Of a stretch of DNA of 33,415 nucleotides, positions 31,050 to 33,415 are shown piece after piece. Position numbers and translations under genes: made by a program. Origin of the DNA: Actinomycetes bacterium. Lineage in GTDB: Bacteria; Actinomycetota; Actinomycetes; Streptosporangiales; Streptosporangiaceae. The notes below the pieces were generated by a model. The model had not been told where the DNA came from. It did not search any database and saw only the letters and a list, made by a program, of their open reading frames with translations. The DNA lies in the NCBI GenBank assembly GCA_021792405.1, contig JAJYUU010000050.1:1-33415 (forward strand). Direction: 5' to 3'. How positions within the stretch are numbered: position 1 is the first letter of the stretch; the number at the start of each line of letters is the position of its first letter.

Positions 31050-31345
31050 CAACGCGCTGACGGAGACAAGTAGCGCCGGTCCACGCGAGCACCTGCCTGG
31101 CTAACCACACGGCGTGCCAGGCAGCAGAGAGCCACCGGAAGCTGAGAAGGCGGCCTCGCGCCCGGTCGCGAAGACGCTCCCGAGTGCGGGGAGGAACGGC
31201 AGCCGCCGCCAGCGGTTCGCTCAATGCCCCGTCGGCCAGCCCCCGTCATCGGGCCAGTCGAGGCCGGTCCCCGCCGGAAAACACGACGGCGCGGGGCGGC
31301 GAAAGTGCGGTGGCACCGCGAGTTCCCTTATCGCCCGCACTCCCA
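31050..31345 (+). ncRNA. T-box riboswitch leader upstream of the aspartyl-tRNA synthetase gene
   Basis: The leader has the T-box hallmarks. GGAGACAAGTA (31062-31072) matches the 5' GA/AGTA part of stem I, and AGAGAGCC (31126-31133) its 3' part. The T-box core GGTGGCACCGCG is at 31309-31320. AGTGCGG (31304-31310) pairs with CCGCACT (31335-31341) in the antisequestrator helix, with the tRNA-binding bulge TGGC. UGGC would pair with G73-CCA, fitting tRNA-Asp, tRNA-Asn or tRNA-Ser. CTCCC (31340-31344) can pair with GGGAG of the ribosome site at 31399-31403. No U-run terminator is present, so control is likely translational, as in actinobacterial ileS leaders. The specifier codon is not settled: the three bases before AGAGAG read AGC. 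A 9-base hairpin (31093-31101 with 31116-31124) sits in stem I. Confidence 0.85.
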
Positions 31346-31408
31346 AGGGATCATGCGCGCCGGGCGCCCACGGCGATTCCCGGCCTGAGCAGCCCTGAGG
31401 GAGCTGTC

Positions 31409-32698
31409 ATGATCTCCCGCGTACTGTCCGCCGACCTGCCTGAGCACGTCGGGGAGCGAGTCACGATCGCCGGCTGGCTGCACCGCCGCCGGGACCTGAA
31501 GTCGGTAACCTTCCTGATCATCCGCGACCGGGCCGGGCTGGCTCAGGTCGTGCTGCGAGCCGGAGACGAGACCGCCGGCGAGGAAACGGTCCTGCACGTC
31601 GAGGGTCTCGTCGTCGCGAGCCCGCAGGCACCCGGCGGCGTCGAGCTCACCGAGCCGGTGGTGATCCAGCTATCCGGGCCGGCCCAGCCGCCGCCGTTCG
31701 ACCTGTACCGGCCAGCCGTGACCGCCGCGCTGCCCACCATCCTCGACCACGCGCCCGCCACGTTGCGCCACCCGCAGCTGCGGGCCGGGTTCGAGGTCGC
31801 CGCGGCGAGCGCGGCCGGGTTCCGCACCGCGCTGGACCGGGCCGGCTTCACCGAGATCTTCACCCCGAAGATCGTCGGCACGGCAACCGAGGGCGGGGCC
31901 AACGTGTTCAGCATCGACTACTTCGGCCGCCCCGCCTACCTCGCGCAGTCACCGCAGTTCTATAAGCAGGCCATGGTCGGCGTCTTCGAGCGGGTTTACG
32001 AGGTCGGGCCCGCCTTCCGCGCCGAGCCGCACGACACCGCCCGGCACCTCGCGCAGTACACCAGCCTGGACGCAGAGTTTGGCTTTATCACCGACCACTT
32101 CGACGTCATGGCTGTCTGCCGGGACGCCGTCGCAGGCATGGCCGATTCCGTCCGGGAACGGGCGAGTTCCGCCATGCAGTTCCTGGCCGCAAAGCTGCCT
32201 GAGGTGCCGGCCCAGATCCCTTACCTGCACTTCAGTGAAGCCATGGCACTCATCGGCGCGGCGACCGGCGAGGACATCACCGAGGAGCCGGACCTGGCGC
32301 CCGCGCACGAGCGCTGGCTGTGCCAGTGGGCGCAGCGGGAGCACGGCAGCGAGCTGGTCTTCGTCACCGGTTACCCGCTGCACAGCAAGCCGTTCTATAC
32401 CTACCCCGACCCCAGACGACCGCGTTACTCCTATGGTTTCGACTTGCTGTTCCGCGGCACCGAGATCGTGACCGGGGGTCAGCGGCTGCACCGGCACGAG
32501 GATTACCTCCAGGCGCTGGCCGCGCGCGGCATGGACCCGGTGCCGTTCGCCGGCTTCCTGCAGGTGTTCTCCCACGGCATGCCGCCGCACGGCGGGTTCG
32601 CGATCGGGCTGGAGCGCTGGACCGCCCGGCTGACCGGCGCGGCCAACGTCCGGCAGGTCACGCTGTTCCCGCGCGACCTGCACCGGCTCAGCCCGTGA
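31409..32698 (+). CDS. aspS: Archaeal-type aspartyl-tRNA synthetase, perhaps nondiscriminating (Asp/Asn)
   Basis: This 429-residue class IIb synthetase lacks the GAD insertion of normal bacterial AspRS (about 590 residues). The OB-fold anticodon domain (about 1-100) contains GERVTIAGWLHRRRDL. The catalytic domain has YLAQSPQFYKQAMV, motif 2 VGPAFRAEPHDTARH and motif 3 GGFAIGLERW. His25, after GWL, is at the place where nondiscriminating AspRSs have His and discriminating ones often Trp; this is an inference from memory. Such enzymes charge tRNA-Asn with aspartate for amidation by GatCAB. GAGGGAG precedes the ATG at 31409 and is the target of the T-box leader. A housekeeping aspS elsewhere is likely. 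Confidence 0.92.
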   Translation: MISRVLSADLPEHVGERVTIAGWLHRRRDLKSVTFLIIRDRAGLAQVVLRAGDETAGEETVLHVEGLVVASPQAPGGVELTEPVVIQLSGPAQPPPFDLYRPAVTAALPTILDHAPATLRHPQLRAGFEVAAASAAGFRTALDRAGFTEIFTPKIVGTATEGGANVFSIDYFGRPAYLAQSPQFYKQAMVGVFERVYEVGPAFRAEPHDTARHLAQYTSLDAEFGFITDHFDVMAVCRDAVAGMADSVRERASSAMQFLAAKLPEVPAQIPYLHFSEAMALIGAATGEDITEEPDLAPAHERWLCQWAQREHGSELVFVTGYPLHSKPFYTYPDPRRPRYSYGFDLLFRGTEIVTGGQRLHRHEDYLQALAARGMDPVPFAGFLQVFSHGMPPHGGFAIGLERWTARLTGAANVRQVTLFPRDLHRLSP

Positions 32699-33014
32699 CG
32701 AAGCTCACGCGGTGTACCCGCCCTGGTTCACTGCCACGAACAGGCCAACGCCGCCAGGGATGCCGGCCAGGGCACCCGCCAGCGCGGGCCGCTGACGGTG
32801 CATCCGGTACCTCGCGCTCAGGTAACCTCGCTGGAGGCGATCCACCCTTTCCCATCGAGTCATCCGACGTTCGCTGCGGCCACATCGCGCAGTTCGCTGG
32901 CACGGCTTGTGCCCGCCGGATACTCTCGGCCGAAGGTGTTGAGCGTCATTTCGGAGCGTCAGTCCGGTACCCGCTGGCGGGCTGGGTAACGTCGACTAGA
33001 GAAGGTCACGTCAG
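32699..33014. other. Gap between aspS and the GtrA gene
   Basis: This 316-base gap holds no convincing gene on the plus strand and no clear terminator. The only feature is a very short minus-strand frame at 32705-32803. The last part should carry the GtrA promoter; GAAGG lies just before the GTG at 33015. Confidence 0.5.
32705..32803 (-). CDS. Possible 32-residue membrane miniprotein
   Basis: The frame from ATG 32803 has GAGG 8 bases upstream. It encodes a basic start (MHRQRP) and one hydrophobic segment, LAGALAGIPGGVGLFVAV, before NQGGYTA. It fits a single membrane span but is too short to prove coding. It may also be the decayed end of a longer gene. Confidence 0.2.
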   Translation of the reverse strand: MHRQRPALAGALAGIPGGVGLFVAVNQGGYTA

Positions 33015-33415
33015 GTGAACAGCGTTCGGGGCTTGTACCAGCAGTTCCGGCATCTGATCCACGAAGGTGCCAAGTTTGGTGTCGTCGGCGGGATAGGGTT
33101 CGTCGTCACCGACGGCGGCACGAACCTTCTCCAGCCTCCACTGCACGGCTGGCTGAAAGCGAATGCGATCGCCACCCTGGCCGGCATGATCGTTACTTAC
33201 CTCGGCAGCCGGTACTGGACGTTCCGGGACCGCGAGCGAGGCGGCGTGGGCCGTGAGACTGTCCTGTTTTTCGTGCTCAACGGGCTCGGGCTGGGTATCC
33301 AGCTGGCCTGCATTGGGTTCACGAACTACGCGCTCGGGCAGAATGGCAGGCTCGCCTCGAACATCGCACTGTTCCTCGGCATCTGCCTCGGCACGCTCTT
33401 CAGGTTCTGGTCCTA
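33015..33415 (+). CDS. GtrA family membrane protein (partial)
   Basis: The frame opens with GTG at 33015 and leaves the window after 133 codons. EGAKFGVVGGIGFVVTDGGTN gives the first GtrA membrane segment, abridged as KFGVVGGIGFVVTD. NAIATLAGMIVTYLGSRYWTFRD is the second with the family's R-x-W-x-F motif. Two further hydrophobic segments follow: LFFVLNGLGLGIQLACIG and NIALFLGICLGTLFRFW. GtrA-type four-helix proteins help move or hold polyprenyl-linked sugars for cell-surface glycosylation. The end is missing, and the partner glycosyltransferase, if any, is outside. Confidence 0.9.
   Translation, partial: MNSVRGLYQQFRHLIHEGAKFGVVGGIGFVVTDGGTNLLQPPLHGWLKANAIATLAGMIVTYLGSRYWTFRDRERGGVGRETVLFFVLNGLGLGIQLACIGFTNYALGQNGRLASNIALFLGICLGTLFRFWS

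Noticed and set aside
31346-31408. An intrinsic terminator at the end of the T-box leader
   Set aside because: The GC-rich hairpin there has no U-run, and pairing of CTCCC with the ribosome site explains control better.

Overview
The window is high-GC, densely packed DNA of an actinomycete (Actinomycetota). Codons end mostly in G or C, several genes start with GTG, and the families are typical of the phylum: a DUF4232 lipoprotein, a maleylpyruvate-isomerase-like protein, DUF1918, DUF2252, a MarR/YceI pair and a T-box of the actinobacterial translational type. A soil lineage near Streptosporangiales would fit, but this is only an impression. I saw no tRNA, rRNA, CRISPR array, insertion sequence or phage gene.

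Region 1 (1-3.9 kb) is mixed: the N-terminal part of a mannitol-dehydrogenase-family enzyme, a small flavin/F420 split-barrel protein, a HisC-like aminotransferase, a DUF4232 lipoprotein, and a maleylpyruvate-isomerase-like gene that has lost its middle and is frameshifted.

Region 2 (3.9-10.7 kb) resembles the mycobacterial DosR dormancy regulon. It holds a split-barrel flavoprotein, a divergent PRPP synthetase, a Rip3-like M50 protease, a small coiled-coil protein, an Hsp20/HspX-like chaperone, a B12-dependent class II ribonucleotide reductase (NrdZ-like) and a long hibernation factor with two C-terminal domains (Rv0079-like). Two palindromic sites with the same core, GGGAC-N4-GTCCT, lie in the hsp20 and hpf promoter regions and match the core of the DosR box. 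A DUF1918 gene (Rv0569 family, also a DosR-regulon family) follows at 25.2 kb beside a DUF2252 gene.

Region 3 (11-24.7 kb) is a divergent catabolic locus around an RpiR-type regulator. Leftward runs a tightly overlapping operon: DAP-decarboxylase-like enzyme, LD-carboxypeptidase, DppA-type D-aminopeptidase, M20 peptidase and a GlcD-type FAD oxidase. Rightward run a peptide-binding lipoprotein, two DppB/DppC permeases, an N-acyl-D-amino-acid deacylase-like amidohydrolase and a beta-lactamase-fold hydrolase with no signal peptide. Together they look like import and stepwise breakdown of D-amino-acid-containing peptides, plausibly peptidoglycan stem peptides. The importer ATPases are not in the window.

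Region 4 (24.8-31 kb) has small stress and regulatory genes: DUF2252, DUF1918, a membrane zinc-ribbon-like protein, a methyltransferase, a PrxQ-type peroxiredoxin followed by a stub of an NAD-epimerase gene, a MarR/YceI divergent pair with operator-like repeats, and a PaiB-like protein.

Region 5 (31-33.4 kb) is an archaeal-type aspartyl-tRNA synthetase preceded by a T-box leader whose UGGC bulge fits a tRNA with discriminator G73 (as in tRNA-Asp and tRNA-Asn). The window ends inside a GtrA-family membrane protein gene.
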